A stretch of DNA of 64,000 nt from Callipepla californica brunnescens (GCA_023055505.1 JALIRH010000112.1:62001-126000), one strand, 5' to 3'; positions 46,901 to 60,087 are shown, counted from the stretch's first letter. Program-made: numbers and translations. Notes: generated by a model from the sequence alone, not told the origin.

Positions 46901-49258
46901 GCCGCGATTCAGTGCATAGCTGCCGCCTGACTGGCGTCTTTCTTCAGCGGCAAAAGCAGCAGGAGCCGCGATTGATGCGATTCGAGGTGAATTCAAAGTT
47001 CTTCGCGGTTCGAACATTAACACGCTGCCGGTTTGCTATGTTTGTTTAAGGTGGCTTTAGCAAATCTCCACTGGCAGTGCTTTTGGGGAACACTTAGAAG
47101 AGGAGGAATCAAATATACATTTGGAAGAAGAAACAGCTTGACGTACTTAACGCTACTATTGGACTTTTTAGCTCTGAATACCATACCGTTCCAAAAGAAA
47201 AAGGGAATGAATTGTTTGTTTGGCAAGAAAAACTTGTGAGAGGGTATTAACTAGAGGAACTAAAAAAGGTAACAAGACTGCTCAGAGTAAAGAATGAAAA
47301 CGTGCTCGTAGATGAATGAACGATGCAGACATACGTTGCATTCAGTAGTAGAGCAGAATGAGAATCAAAACTTTCCCTCCCACTAACATTGGGATGCAGC
47401 ATACATACACATACAACTCCTGAAACCGAGTCACTTTCACGTGTAAACCGCGATTTGTTGGAGAAGAACCGCTACCGGCTGATTACTGAAGCCGTGATTC
47501 AGTGCACTTTTACCGGCTGACTAGCGTCTTTCTTCAGCGGCAAAAGCAGCAGGAGCCGCGACTGGTACGATTGAATCGGAATCCGCGGCTAAGCGCGGTT
47601 CGATCATCAAACTCTCGGCTGCTTTTTCTCTGCTTTTTAAAGGGGGCTATTACGATGCTCCGGTGACAAGGTTTTATGGGGAACTTTTAGAAGCTGTAGA
47701 ATCACACATACCATTGGGAGAATTAAATTTTCGTACTTAACTCCTCTCCATTGCTTCCATAGTTCTGAAAAACATACCTTTTTGAGAGAAAATGAGAACG
47801 ATCCACGTGTATTGTAAGAAAATTGAAGTGAATGTGGTAGATTGTAGAAGTAAAAACGATACCAACACTGGTAGGAGAAAAGAATGGAAACGTGCTCGCA
47901 GATGAATGAATGATGCAGACTTACATTGCATTCAGTAGCAGAGCAGAATGATAATCAAAACTTTCCCTCCTATTGACACTGGGATCCAGCACACATTCTC
48001 TTACAACTCCAGAAACGGCGTCACTTTCACGTGTAAACCGCGATTTGCTGGATTAGGACCGCTACCGGCTGATTATTGAAAAGCCGCGATTCAGTGCACT
48101 GCTGCTGTCTGACTGGCGTCTTTCTTCAGCGGCAAGAGCAGCAGGAGCCGCGATTGATGCGATTGAATGGGAATCCGCTGCTAAGCGCGGTTCGAGCATC
48201 AAACTCTCGGCCGCTTTGCTCTGCTTCTTAAAGGGAGCCATTACGAAGCTCCGGTGACAAGATTTTATGAGGAACATTTAGAAGCGGTAGAATCACACAC
48301 GAGAATCAAATCTTTCCCTCCCACTAAGTTTGGGATCCAGCATGCATTCTCTTACAACTCCTGAAACGGAGTCACTTTCACGTGTTAGACGCGATTGGAT
48401 GAAATTTGACCGCAACCGGCAATTATTGATGCCGCTATTCAGTGCACGTCTGTCGTTTTATTGGCGTCTTTCTTCAGCGGCAAAAGCAGCAATAGCCGCG
48501 ATTGATGCGATTCGAGCCTGATACGCAGTTCTTCTCGTTTCAAATAGAAAGCTCGCAGCCGTTTTGCTCTGCTTTTTAAAGAAGGCTTTTGCAATGCTCC
48601 GATGACAGTGTTTTTGGGGAACATTTCGAAGCGGTTGAATCACACAATGCATTTGGTAGAAAAAACAGCTTGACGTATTCAACGCTACTATTTGACTTCT
48701 TTAGCTCTGAATATCATACCGTTCCAAATGAACATCGGAATGATCCGTTTCTTCGACATCAAAACTGGTGTGTCGGTATTATCTAGAGGTACTAAAAAGG
48801 AGAAGAACACTGCTCAGAGAAAAAGAATGAAAACGTGCTCGCAGATGAATGAATGATGCAGACATACGTTGTATACAGTTGCAGAGCAGAATGAGAATCC
48901 AAACTTACCCTCCCATTAATATTAGGATTCAGCTTCCATTCACTTCCAACTCCTGAAACGGAGTCACTTTTACATGGAAACCGCGATTTGCTTGATTAGG
49001 ACCTCTGCCGGCTGATTCTTGAAGCCGCTATTCATTGCACGGCACCTTGATGACGCTCGTCTTTCTTCAGCGGCAAAAGCCGCAGGAGCCGCGATTGATG
49101 CCATAGAATCGGAATTCGCAGATCAGCGCCATTCGAACAGAAAGCTCGCTGCTGGTGTGATCTACTTGGTAAAGGGGGCTTTTGCGGTGCTCTGATTATA
49201 CGGTTTCTTGCTGAACATTTCGAAGCAGTGGAATCACACCTGATTTGTCTAGAGGAGA
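40946..49258. repeat. Satellite of about 590 bp, 14 to 15 units
   Basis: The motif TCTTTCTTCAGCGGCAA (with small variants) recurs at 41017, 41607, 42201, 42791, 43381, 43975, 44575, 45161, 45751, 46347, 46937, 47527, 48119, 48467 and 49060. The spacing is 586-600 bp except for one short unit of 348 bp. Units share a GC-rich core (GCGATTGATGCGATTCGAG, CGCGGTTCGAACATTA) and an AT-richer remainder. Small ORFs recur at the same place in each unit on both strands and carry no known domain. The unit is not recognised as a known transposon or gene. TTAGGG-type DNA lies to the left and CCCTAA-type to the right. Confidence 0.95.
42173..47240. repeat. Higher-order duplication inside the 590-bp satellite
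   Basis: Segments around 42173-43090 and 46319-47236 are almost identical at an offset of 4146 bp (seven units), while neighbouring units differ more. Segments around 41000-41340 and 43960-44300 match at an offset of 2958 bp (five units). This indicates block amplification of multimers. Confidence 0.85.
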
Positions 49259-52200
49259 AATGACACCTAAGACTATTGCTAACCCGAAACCTAATCCAAG
49301 CTCCAACCTTTACCCTATCCACAATCTTTGCCCTAACTCAAAACCTAACCCTCAACCTCAACCTAACCAGAACCCTAAGTCTTACTTGAAATGCTAAACC
49401 TAACCCTAACCCTAACCTCAAACCTAGCACTAACCCTACTCCCAACCAAAACCACAACTCTAATCCTAAACCTAAAGCTAACTCTAAATCTAAAGCTAAG
49501 CCTAATACTTACCCTTGACCCAAATCGTCTCCATAAGAATCACTGTAGCTATTACCCGAATCCTAACTCTACCTTCAAGCTATCCCTAACTCTGATCCTA
49601 ATCCAAAACCCAAATTGAAGCCCAACCCTAAACCTTGAACAAAGCATCAGATTACCACAACCCTCACCTAACTCGAAACCAAAACCAAAACCTAGCCCTA
49701 AAACTAACCCCAAACCCAATCCAAACCCCAAACCTACTCCTATTCCTAAACCTTATCTTAACCCTAAACCAAACCCAAACCCAAGGCCCTCCCCTTCTCT
49801 CAGCCTAACACTCAAACTAACCTAAACCCGAAACTAACCCTACATTTATCCTAATCTTATCCATATTCTAAGGCCTAACCCTACTCTGACCAGAAAGCTC
49901 ATGTTGTCTAAAATCTACCCCTTACCTAAAACCTAAATCGACAAAAAACCTAACCCGAAACCTCAACCTAACTCTTCTCCTAACTAGAACACCAGCACTT
50001 CACCTTACCCTAACTGGAAACCTAGGACTAAATCCTTACCTTGTCCAGAACCCTATTCCTAACCCAAACCAGAATTCTAACCTCTACCCTAACCAAAACC
50101 CTTCCCCTAAACCTAAACCTAATGCTACCCTCAACCAAACCCTAGCCCTAAATCCTACCCTAAAACCAACACCACGTTTAAGCTCAAACCTCAAGCCTCA
50201 AAGAAAGCATCAGATTACCGCAGATCTCACCTAACACTAACCCCAATCCAATCCCTACTACTAACCCCAAACCCAATCCAAACACCAAAACTATTCCTAT
50301 TCCTAAACCTAACACTAAGCCAGAACCAAACCCAAGGCCTACCCCTTCTCTCAGCCTGACACTCAAACTAACCTAGACCTGAACGCAACGCTAAATCAAA
50401 TACTAAAACTCACCCTTAGCCAAGGCCCTTTTAGGACCCTTCCCTGGTCCTAAAACTAAAGAGAACCCTACCCCTTCCACTAAACCTTCATCTACATCCC
50501 TAACCCTTACCCTAAACCTAAATCTACACCAAAACCTAACCCTAACCCTAACATGTCTTCTAACTGTAAAACTAACGCTTCACCTAACCCGAACTGAAAC
50601 CCCAGGACTAAACCTTACCTAACACCTAGCTATATTCCTAACCCTATCCTGAAACCTAACGTTAACCCTAACCCTAAAAACAACTTGGAACCAAACCCTA
50701 ACCCTAACCTAACCCTTATCAGAACCCTAAATCTAATCCTAACCGTTACCTCAATTGAACTCCAATTCTTCCTGAAATCTAAATGGGACCTTAAAACCAA
50801 CCCCAGATGGAAGCCCAACCCTAAACCTAACACAAAGCATTAGATTACCACAGCCATCACCTAACTCTAACCCCAGCCTTAACGCTAATACTATCCCAAA
50901 CACTATTCCAATTCCTAAACCCAACACAAACCCAAAAACACAAAGCCTACAATTCTCACAGCCTAACACTGAAAGGAAACCTAAATCTTACCCTAACTCT
51001 AAAACTAATCCAAAGCATGACCACAATTTAAACTCTAAATCTACCTTCAAACTAAAGCTGACCCTAACACCAACCTCAAGTAAAAGCCCAACCCTAAGCC
51101 TAACACAAAGCATTAGATTACCACAACGCTCACCTAACTTCTAACCCCCACCCTAACACTAATACTAAAGCAATCAGATTCCAAATACTAACCCAATTCC
51201 TATTCTGAAACCCAAAACTATTCCAAAAACAAACCCAAGGCCTAACCTTTCTCTCACCCTAACAATCAAAGAAAACCTATTCCTAAACCTAATCCTAAAT
51301 CTAGTCCTAACCCTAACCCTCACCCTTAATCTAACCCCAACCCCCACCCAGAAGCTAACACTTAGCATTGTACAATACCTAAACGTACCCCTAATCCTTA
51401 TCACTAAACCTAAAAGGAACCTGAAACATAGTGCTAAATCCGAACCCTAACCCTGAAGACTAACGCTAACAATGAACCAATTCCTATACCTTTTCCTTCC
51501 TCCAAATTGATTCCTAGCACTAACTCTAACCCTACATTAACCCTATCCTAACCCTAACCCTAACCCTAGCCCTAAACTACATTAACCCTAACCCTAACCC
51601 TAACCCTAACCCTAGCCCTAACCTAACTCTAACCCTAACCCTAACCCTAAACCTAATGCTAACCCTTACCCTACCCTAACTCTAACCCTACCATACCCTA
51701 ACCCTAACCTACCCTAACACTAACCCTAACCCTAACCCTAAACCTAAACCTAAACCTAACCCTAACCCTAAACCTAACCCTAATTCCTAACCCTTACCTT
51801 AACTGTATCACAATCCCTATACTAATTCTTACCCTAACCCTAACCCTAACCCTAAACCTAACCCTAACCCTAACTCTAACCTTAACCCTAACCCTAACCC
51901 TAACCTAACCCTAACCCTAATCCTAACCCTAACTCTAATTCCTAACCCTTACCTTAACTGTATCACAATCCCTATCCTAATTCTTACCCTAACCCTAACC
52001 CTTACCTAACCCTAACCCTAACCCTAACCCTAACTCTCACCTTAACCCTAACCCTAACCCTAACCTAACCCTAACCCTAACCCTAACCCTAACCCTAACC
52101 CTAACCCTAACCCTAACCCTAACCCTAACCCTAACCTCAACCCTAACCCTAACTCTAACCTTAACCCTAAACCTAACAATAAATTTAACACTAACCCTAA

Positions 52201-53440
52201 CACTAACCCTAACCCTAATTTTACCCTAACCCTAAGCATACCCTAACCCTAACCCTAACCCCAACCCTAACCTAACCCTAACCCTAACCCTAACCCTAAC
52301 CCTAACCCTACCCTAAACCTAACCCTAACCCTAACCCTAACCCTAACCCTAACAATAAATTTAACCTTAACCCTAACCCTAACCCTACCCTAACCCTAAC
52401 CCTAACCCTAACCCTAACCCTAACCCTAACCCTAACCCTAAACCTAACCCTAACCCTACCCTAACCCTAACCCTAACCCTAACCCTAACCCTAACCCTAA
52501 CCCTAACCCTAACCCTACCCTAACCCTATCCCTATCCCTAACCCTAACCCTAACCCTTACTCTAACCCTTGCCTAACCCAAACCCTAACCCTTACCCTAC
52601 CCTAACCCTAACCCTAACCCTAACCCTAACCCTAACCCTACTTTACCCTAACCCTAATCCTAACACTAACTCTAACTTTATTCCTTACCCTAACACTAAT
52701 CCAATCCCGAACCCTAACCCTAATCCTAGCCCTAACTCTAACTTTATTTGTAACCCTACCCCTAATCCAAACAATAACCCTTACCCTAATCAAACCCTAT
52801 CCCTATTCCTAACCCTTACCCTAACCGTATCACAATCCCTATCCTAACTCTTACCATAAGCCAAACCCTAACCTAACCCTAACCCTAACCCTAACCCTAT
52901 CCCTAACCCTTACCCTAACCCTAACCCTACCCTAACCTTAACTCTACCCTAACCGTATCCCTACCCTAACCCTAACCCTAATCCTAGCCCTTACTCTAAC
53001 TTTATTCCTAACCCTACCCCTGATCCAAACACTAACCCTAACCTTAATGTAACCCTAACCCTATTCCTAACCCTTACCCTAACTGTATCCCATTCCCTAT
53101 CCTAACTCTTACCATAACCCTAACCCTGATGCTAATGCTAACCCTAACCCTGAATCTAACCCTTACCCTAACCCTATCCCTTACCCAGAAGCTAACACTT
53201 AGCGTTGTACAATACCTAACCGTACCCTAACCCTATCCCTAAACCTAAAAGGAACCCAAACTCTAACCCTAAATCTGTCCCTGAGCCTAACCTTCAACCT
53301 TACCCTAACCTTAACCCTAACCCTGTTCCATTCTCTAAACATATCTGTAAGCATTACCTTCATCCTAACTCGAACTCTACCCTAACCCTATCCCTTTGAC
53401 CCCAACACAAAACCCAGATTGAGCCTGACCCTAACCTAGG
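49259..53440. repeat. Degenerate CCCTAA-polarity array, first macro-repeat copy
   Basis: The C-rich strand is on plus. The first 2.3 kb are highly diverged with landmark blocks (GCATCAGATTAC at 49644 and 50217, GCATTAGATTAC at 50837 and 51110). From about 51530 the repeats become cleaner, with near-perfect CCCTAA runs at about 52067-52134 and 52440-52515. No gene is present. Confidence 0.92.
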
Positions 53441-54930
53441 TAGCATCAAGTGTATGTAGGGTGAATTTGAGTTTTAGGGTCAAAGTTAAATTGTTAGTTT
53501 TAGGGTTAGGGTGAAGGATTGCTTTAGTTCTAGTATTAGGGTGTTTGGGGTTAGGGTTAGGGTAAGGATTTTGGAGTGGATTAGGTTTAGGGTCAGGTTT
53601 GGGGGAGTTTTGGGGTTAGGGTTAGATTTAGGATTAGGGTTAGCAAAAAAGTTCTTTTAGTTTTAGTTTAGGTTAGTGCTAGGATTAGGTTGAGTGTTCT
53701 TGTGAAGTTTAGGTTTAGGGTTAGGTTTAGGTTTAGATTGAGGTTTAGGGTAAGGAGTAGGGTTCATTTGACTTTTAGGGTCAGAGTAGAGTTAAGTCGT
53801 GTTAGGGTTAAGGTTAAGAACAGGATTCAGATTCCAATTAGGTTTTGGGTTCCTACTAGGGATAGGCCTCAAATTAGTGTTAAGGTTAGGGTTAGGGTTA
53901 GGTATAGGGAAAGGGTTAGTGTTAAGGCCAGGGCAAGTGTATGGTTTAGGGTAAAGATTGGATTTAGGGTTAGGTTTAGATGTAGGTTTGGTTTGATCGT
54001 TAGGGTGTGAGAAGGCACCGGCCTTGGATTTCATTTGGAGATTGGGTAAGGTTTAGGAATAGGAATAACATCGGTGTTTAAAAGATGATTAGTGTTAGTA
54101 TTAGGGATAGGGTTACGGTTAGAGTTTAGTTAGGGTTGTTAGTTTTAGAGTGAGGGATAGGGGTATGGTTTGGTCTAGTACTTGGGTTAGGGTTTGGGAT
54201 AGTCATAGCATTAGTGTTAGGGTTAGGGTTCCGTTAGGGTTGTGGTAATCTGATGCTAGGTGTCGGGATTAGGGTTGTGCTTAAATGTGGGTTTGGTTTG
54301 AGGGTCAGAGTTAGGGTTAGGGTAGAGTTAGAATTAGGGTAAGAGTTAGGATTAGGTTTAGGATTAGGATAAAGATTAGGTTAGGATTAGTGTTGGCTTT
54401 AGGGTTGTGTCTGGGAGAAGGGTTAGTGTTAGGGATAGACTTAGGGTAAGAGTAAGTGTTAGGGATAGGCATAGGTTTTGGGAAAGTTTCAGAGTTTGGA
54501 CTGGATTTATGATTAGGGTTAGGGACAAAGATTTTTTGAGATTTGTGAATAGATTTAGGGAGAAAAGTAGGCTGACTTGTGGTGTTAGCAGTAGGTTTAG
54601 GTTTAGGTTTAGGTTTAGGATTCCATTTGTATTTATTGATCGAGGTTGGGTTAGTTGGAGTGTAAAGGTCAGAGTAGGGTTAGGCCTTGGGATAGGGTTA
54701 AGGTTTGGAATAGGATTAGGATTCAAATGATGTTACGGGTTGGTGTTAGGGTTAGGGAAAGGTTAGGATCAGGGTTGAGGTCAGGGTTAGGTATAGGAAA
54801 AGGGTTAGTGTTAGGGCTAGGGCAATTGGAAGGGTTAGGCTTAGGCTTAGATATTAGGGTTAGGTTTAGGCGGAGGTTTGGTTCGAGTGTCAGGGTGAGA
54901 GAAGGGGTAGGCCTGGGGTTTGGTTTTGGG
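53441..54930. repeat. TTAGGG-polarity half of macro-repeat copy 1
   Basis: Polarity flips at about 53440 (CTAACCTAGGTAGCATCAAG) and the plus strand becomes TTAGGG-rich. Landmark GTAATCTGATGC lies at 54245 and the GAGAGAAGGGGTAGGCC block near 54897. Confidence 0.92.
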
Positions 54931-55121
54931 TTACATCATACAAATCATCGCATACATTAGCTGGGGTGGGAGGTGCAAGGAACAGCCAGCAAAGTGCTGA
55001 GTTCATTCCAATCAGAGGACCTGAAGATCGGGTAGCTACTATCAAACCGTTTGTGTTGCCAATTCCGATGATATTTATGGGGCCCTGATGTTATGGTTCA
55101 GTGGGGAGTCACTATCAAGTC
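54931..55121. repeat. 191-bp non-telomeric spacer, copy 1
   Basis: Unique-looking sequence (TTACATCATACAAATCATCG to ACTATCAAGTC) lies between TTAGGG-polarity DNA on the left and CCCTAA-polarity DNA on the right. It is repeated at 59897-60087. No ORF of note and no recognised family. Confidence 0.92.
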
Positions 55122-58100
55122 CAAACCCAATCCAAACCCCAAACCTACTCCTATTCCTAAACCTTATCTTAACCCTAAACCAAACCCAAACCCAAGGCCC
55201 TCCCCTTCTCTCAGCCTAACACTCAAACTAACCTAAACCCGAAACTAACCCTACATTTATCCTAATCTTATCCATATTCTAAGGCCTAACCCTACTCTGA
55301 CCAGAAAGCTCATGTTGTCTAAAATCTACCCCTTACCTAAAACCTAAATCGACAAAAAAACCTAACCCGAAACCTCAACCTAACTCTTCTCCTAACTAGA
55401 ACACCAGCACTTCACCTTACCCTAACTGGAAACCTAGGACTAAATCCTTACCTTGTCCAGAACCCTATTCCTAACCCAAACCAGAATTCTAACCTCTACC
55501 CTAACCAAAACCCTTCCCCTAAACCTAAACCTAATGCTACCCTCAACCAAACCCTAGCCCTAAATCCTACCCTAAAACCAACACCACGTTTAAGCTCAAA
55601 CCTCAAGCCTCAAAGAAAGCATCAGATTACCGCAGATCTCACCTAACACTAACCCCAATCCAATCCCTACTACTAACCCCAAACCCAATCCAAACACCAA
55701 AACTATTCCTATTCCTAAACCTAACACTAAGCCAGAACCAAACCCAAGGCCTACCCCTTCTCTCAGCCTGACACTCAAACTAACCTAGAGCTGAACGCAA
55801 CGCTAAATCAAATACTAAAACTCACCCTTAGCCAAGGCCCTTTTAGGACCCTTCCCTGGTCCTAAAACTAAAGAGAACCCTTCATCTACATCCCTAACCC
55901 TTACCCTAAACCTAAATCTACACCAAAACCTAACCCTAACCCTAACATGTCTTCTAACTGTAAAACTAACGCTTCACCTAACCCGAACTGAAACCCCAGG
56001 ACTAAACCTTACCTAACACCTAGCTATATTCCTAACCCTATCCTGAAACCTAACGTTAACCCTAACCCTAAAAACAACTTGGAACCAAACCCTAACCCTA
56101 ACCTAACCCTTATCAGAACCCTAAATCTAATCCTAACCGTTACCTCAATTGAACTCCAATTCTTCCTGAAATCTAAATGGGACCTTAAAACCAACCCCAG
56201 ATTGAAGCCCAACCCTAAACCTAACACAAAGCATTAGATTACCACAGCCATCACCTAACTCTAACCCCAGCCTTAACGCTAATACTATCCCAAACACTAT
56301 TCCAATTCCTAAACCCAACACAAACCCAAAAACACAAAGCCTACAATTCTCACAGCCTAACACTGAAAGGAAACCTAAATCTTACCCTAACTCTAAAACT
56401 AATCCAAAGCATGACCACAATTTAAACTCTAAATCTACCTTCAAACTAAAGCTGACCCTAACACCAACCTCAAGTAAAAGCCCAACCCTAAGCCTAACAC
56501 AAAGCATTAGATTACCACAACGCTCACCTAACTTCTAACCCCCACCCTAACACTAATACTAAAGCAATCAGATTCCAAATACTAACCCAATTCCTATTCT
56601 GAAACCCAAAACTATTCCAAAAACAAACCCAAGGCCTAACCTTTCTCTCACCCTAACAATCAAAGAAAACCTATTCCTAAACCTAATCCTAAATCTAGTC
56701 CTAACCCTAACCCTCACCCTTAATCTAACCCCAACCCCCACCCAGAAGCTAACACTTAGCATTGTACAATACCTAAACGTACCCCTAATCCTTATCACTA
56801 AACCTAAAAGGAACCTGAAACATAGTGCTAAATCCGAACCCTAACCCTGAAGACTAACGCTAACAATGAACCAATTCCTATACCTTTTCCTTCCTCCAAA
56901 TTGATTCCTAGCACTAACCCTAACCCTACATTAACCCTATCCTAACCCTAACCCTAACCCTAGCCCTAAACTATATTAACCCTAACCCTAACCCTAACCC
57001 TAAACCTAATGCTAACCCTTACCCTACCCTAACCCTAACCCTACCATACCCTAACCCTAACCTACCCTAACACTAACCCTAACCCTAACCCTAAACCTAA
57101 ACCTAAACCTAACCCTAACCCTAACCCTAATTCCTAACCCTTACCTTAACTGTATCACAATCCCTATCCTAATTCTTACCCTAACCCTAACCCGTACCTA
57201 ACCCTAACCCTACCCTAACCCTAACCCTAACCCTTACCCTACCCCTAACCCAACTTTACCCTAACCCTAATACTAACACTAACTCTAACTTTATTCCTTA
57301 CCCTAACACTAATCTAATCCCGAACCCTAACCCTAATCCTAGCCCTAACTCTAACTTTATTCGTAACCCTACCCCTAATCCAAACAATAACCCTTACCCT
57401 AATCAAACCCTATCCCTATTCCTAACTCTTACCCTAACCGTATCACAATCCCTATCCTAACTCTTACCATAACCCAAACCCTAACCTAACCCTAACCCTA
57501 ACCCTAACCCTAACCCTAACCCTTACCCTAACCCTAGCCTAACCCAAACCCTAACCCTAACCCTACCCTAACCCTAACCCTAACCCTAACCCTACCCCTA
57601 ACCCTACTTTACCCTAACCCTAATCCTAACACTAACTCTAACTTTATTCCTTACCCTAACACTAATCCAATCCCGAACCCTAACCCTAATCCTAGCCCTA
57701 ACTCTAACTTTATTCGTAACCCTACCCCTAATCCAAACAATAACCCTTACCCTAATCAAACCCTATCCCTATTCCTAACCCTTACCCTAATCGTATCACA
57801 ATCCCTATCCTAACTCTTACCATAACCCAAACCCTAACCTAACCCTAACCCTAACCCTAACCCTATCCCTAACCCTTACCCTAACCCTAACCCTACCCTA
57901 ACCTTAACTCTACCCTAACCGTATCCCTACCCTAACCCTAACCCTAATCCTAGCCCTTACTCTAACTTTATTCCTAACCCTACCCCTGATCCAAACACTA
58001 ACCCTAACCTTAATGTAACCCTAACCCTATTCCTAACCCTTACCCTAACTGTATCCCATTCCCTATCCTAACTCTTACCATAACCCTAACCCTGATGCTA

Positions 58101-60087
58101 ATGCTAACCCTAACCCTGAATCTTACCCTTACCCTAACCCTATCCCTTACCCAGAAGCTAACACTTAGCGTTGTACAATACCTAACCGTACCCTAACCCT
58201 ATCCCTAAACCTAAAAGGAACCCAAACTCTAACCCTAAATCTGTCCCTGAGCCTAACCTTCAACCTTACCCTAACCTTAACCCTAACCCTGTTCCATTCT
58301 CTAAACATATCTGTAAGCATTACCTTCATCCTAACTCGAACTCTACCCTAACCCTATCCCTTTGACCCCAACACAAAACCCAGATTGAGCCTGACCCTAA
58401 CCTAGGTAGCATCAAGTGTATGTAGGGTGAATTTGAGTTTTAGGGTCAAAGTTAAATTGTTAGTTTTAGGGTTAGGGTGAAGGATTGCTTTAGTTCTAGT
58501 ATTAGGGTGTTTGGGGTTAGGGTTAGGGTAAGGATTTTGGAGTGGATTAGGTTTAGGGTCAGGTTTGGGGGAGTTTTGGGGTTAGGGTTAGATTTAGGAT
58601 TAGGGTTAGCAAAAAAGTTCTTTTAGTTTTAGTTTAGGTTAGTGCTAGGATTAGGTTGAGTGTTCTTGTGAAGTTTAGGTTTAGGGTTAGGTTTAGGTTT
58701 AGATTGAGGTTTAGGGTAAGGAGTAGGGTTCATTTGACTTTTAGGGTCAGAGTAGAGTTAAGTCGTGTTAGGGTTAAGGTTAAGAACAGGATTCAGATTC
58801 CAATTAGGTTTTGGGTTCCTACTAGGGATAGGCCTCAAATTAGTGTTAAGGTTAGGGTTAGGGTTAGGTATAGGGAAAGGGTTAGTGTTAAGGCCAGGGC
58901 AAGTGTATGGTTTAGGGTAAAGATTGGATTTAGGGTTAGGTTTAGATGTAGGTTTGGTTTGATCGTTAGGGTGTGAGAAGGCACCGGCCTTGGATTTCAT
59001 TTGGAGATTGGGTAAGGTTTAGGAATAGGAATAACATTGGTGTTTAAAAGATGATTAGTGTTAGTATTAGGGATAGGGTTACGGTTAGAGTTTAGTTAGG
59101 GTTGTTAGTTTTAGAGTGAGGGATAGGGGTATGGTTTGGTCTAGTACTTGGGTTAGGGTTTGGGATAGTCATAGCATTAGTGTTAGGGTTAGGGTTCCGT
59201 TAGGGTTGTGGTAATCTGATGCTAGGTGTCGGGATTAGGGTTGTGCTTAAATGTGGGTTTGGTTTGAGGGTCAGAGTTAGGGTTAGGGTAGAGTTAGAAT
59301 TAGGGTAAGAGTTAGGATTAGGTTTAGGATTAGGATAAAGATTAGGTTAGGATTAGTGTTGGCTTTAGGGTTGTGTCTGGGAGAAGGGTTAGTGTTAGGG
59401 ATAGACTTAGGGTAAGAGTAAGTGTTAGGGATAGGCATAGGTTTTGGGAAAGTTTCAGAGTTTGGACTGGATTTATGATTAGGGTTAGGGACAAAGATTT
59501 TTTGAGATTTGTGAATAGATTTAGGGAGAAAAGTAGGCTGACTTGTGGTCTTAGCAGTAGGTTTAGGTTTAGGTTTAGGTTTAGGATTCCATTTGTATTT
59601 ATTGATCGAGGTTGGGTTAGTTGGAGTGTAAAGGTCAGAGTAGGGTTAGGCCTTGGGATAGGGTTAAGGTTTGGAATAGGATTAGGATTCAAATGATGTT
59701 ACGGGTTGGTGTTAGGGTTAGGGAAAGGTTAGGATCAGGGTTGAGGTCAGGGTTAGGTATAGGAAAAGGGTTAGTGTTAGGGCTAGGGCAATTGGAAGGG
59801 TTAGGCTTAGGCTTAGATATTAGGGTTAGGTTTAGGCGGAGGTTTGGTTCGAGTGTCAGGGTGAGAGAAGGGGTAGGCCTGGGGTTTGGTTTTGGGTTAC
59901 ATCATACAAATCATCGCATACATTAGCTGGGGTGGGAGGTGCAAGGAACAGCCAGCAAAGTGCTGAGTTCATTCCAATCAGAGGACCTGAAGATCGGGTA
60001 GCTACTATCAAACCGTTTGTGTTGCCAATTCCGATGATATTTATGGGGCCCTGATGTTATGGTTCAGTGGGGAGTCACTATCAAGTC
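55122..60087. repeat. Macro-tandem repeat, copy 2 (4966 bp)
   Basis: A CCCTAA half at 55122-58406 and a TTAGGG half at about 58407-59896 are followed by the spacer at 59897-60087. Corresponding positions in copy 3 lie exactly 4966 bp further on, with almost no differences seen. Within it a block of about 355 bp (around 57254-57608 and 57609-57964) is tandemly duplicated. All ORFs are repeat-derived. Confidence 0.95.
59897..60087. repeat. 191-bp non-telomeric spacer, copy 2
   Basis: It matches 54931-55121 in length and sequence as far as read, and again separates TTAGGG from CCCTAA polarity. Confidence 0.92.

Larger units (their letters stand above)
49711..55121. repeat. Macro-tandem repeat, copy 1 (5411 bp)
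   Basis: It starts at CAAACCCAATCC and ends with the 191-bp spacer. It is longer than copy 2 mainly because of extra clean CCCTAA sequence at about 51570-52550, and it has an 18-bp segment at about 50470 that copies 2 and 3 lack. Confidence 0.93.

Noticed and set aside
42173..47239. ORFs of 60-80 codons recurring in each 590-bp unit on both strands
   Set aside because: They overlap each other on opposite strands, vary in length between units, show no domain and change through indels. This fits satellite sequence.
53690..54034. Plus and minus ORFs of about 80-107 codons in the TTAGGG/CCCTAA regions, conserved between macro-repeat copies
   Set aside because: The products are RVRVRF or NPNPNP repeats dictated by hexamer DNA. 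They are conserved only because the whole macro-repeat was duplicated recently.
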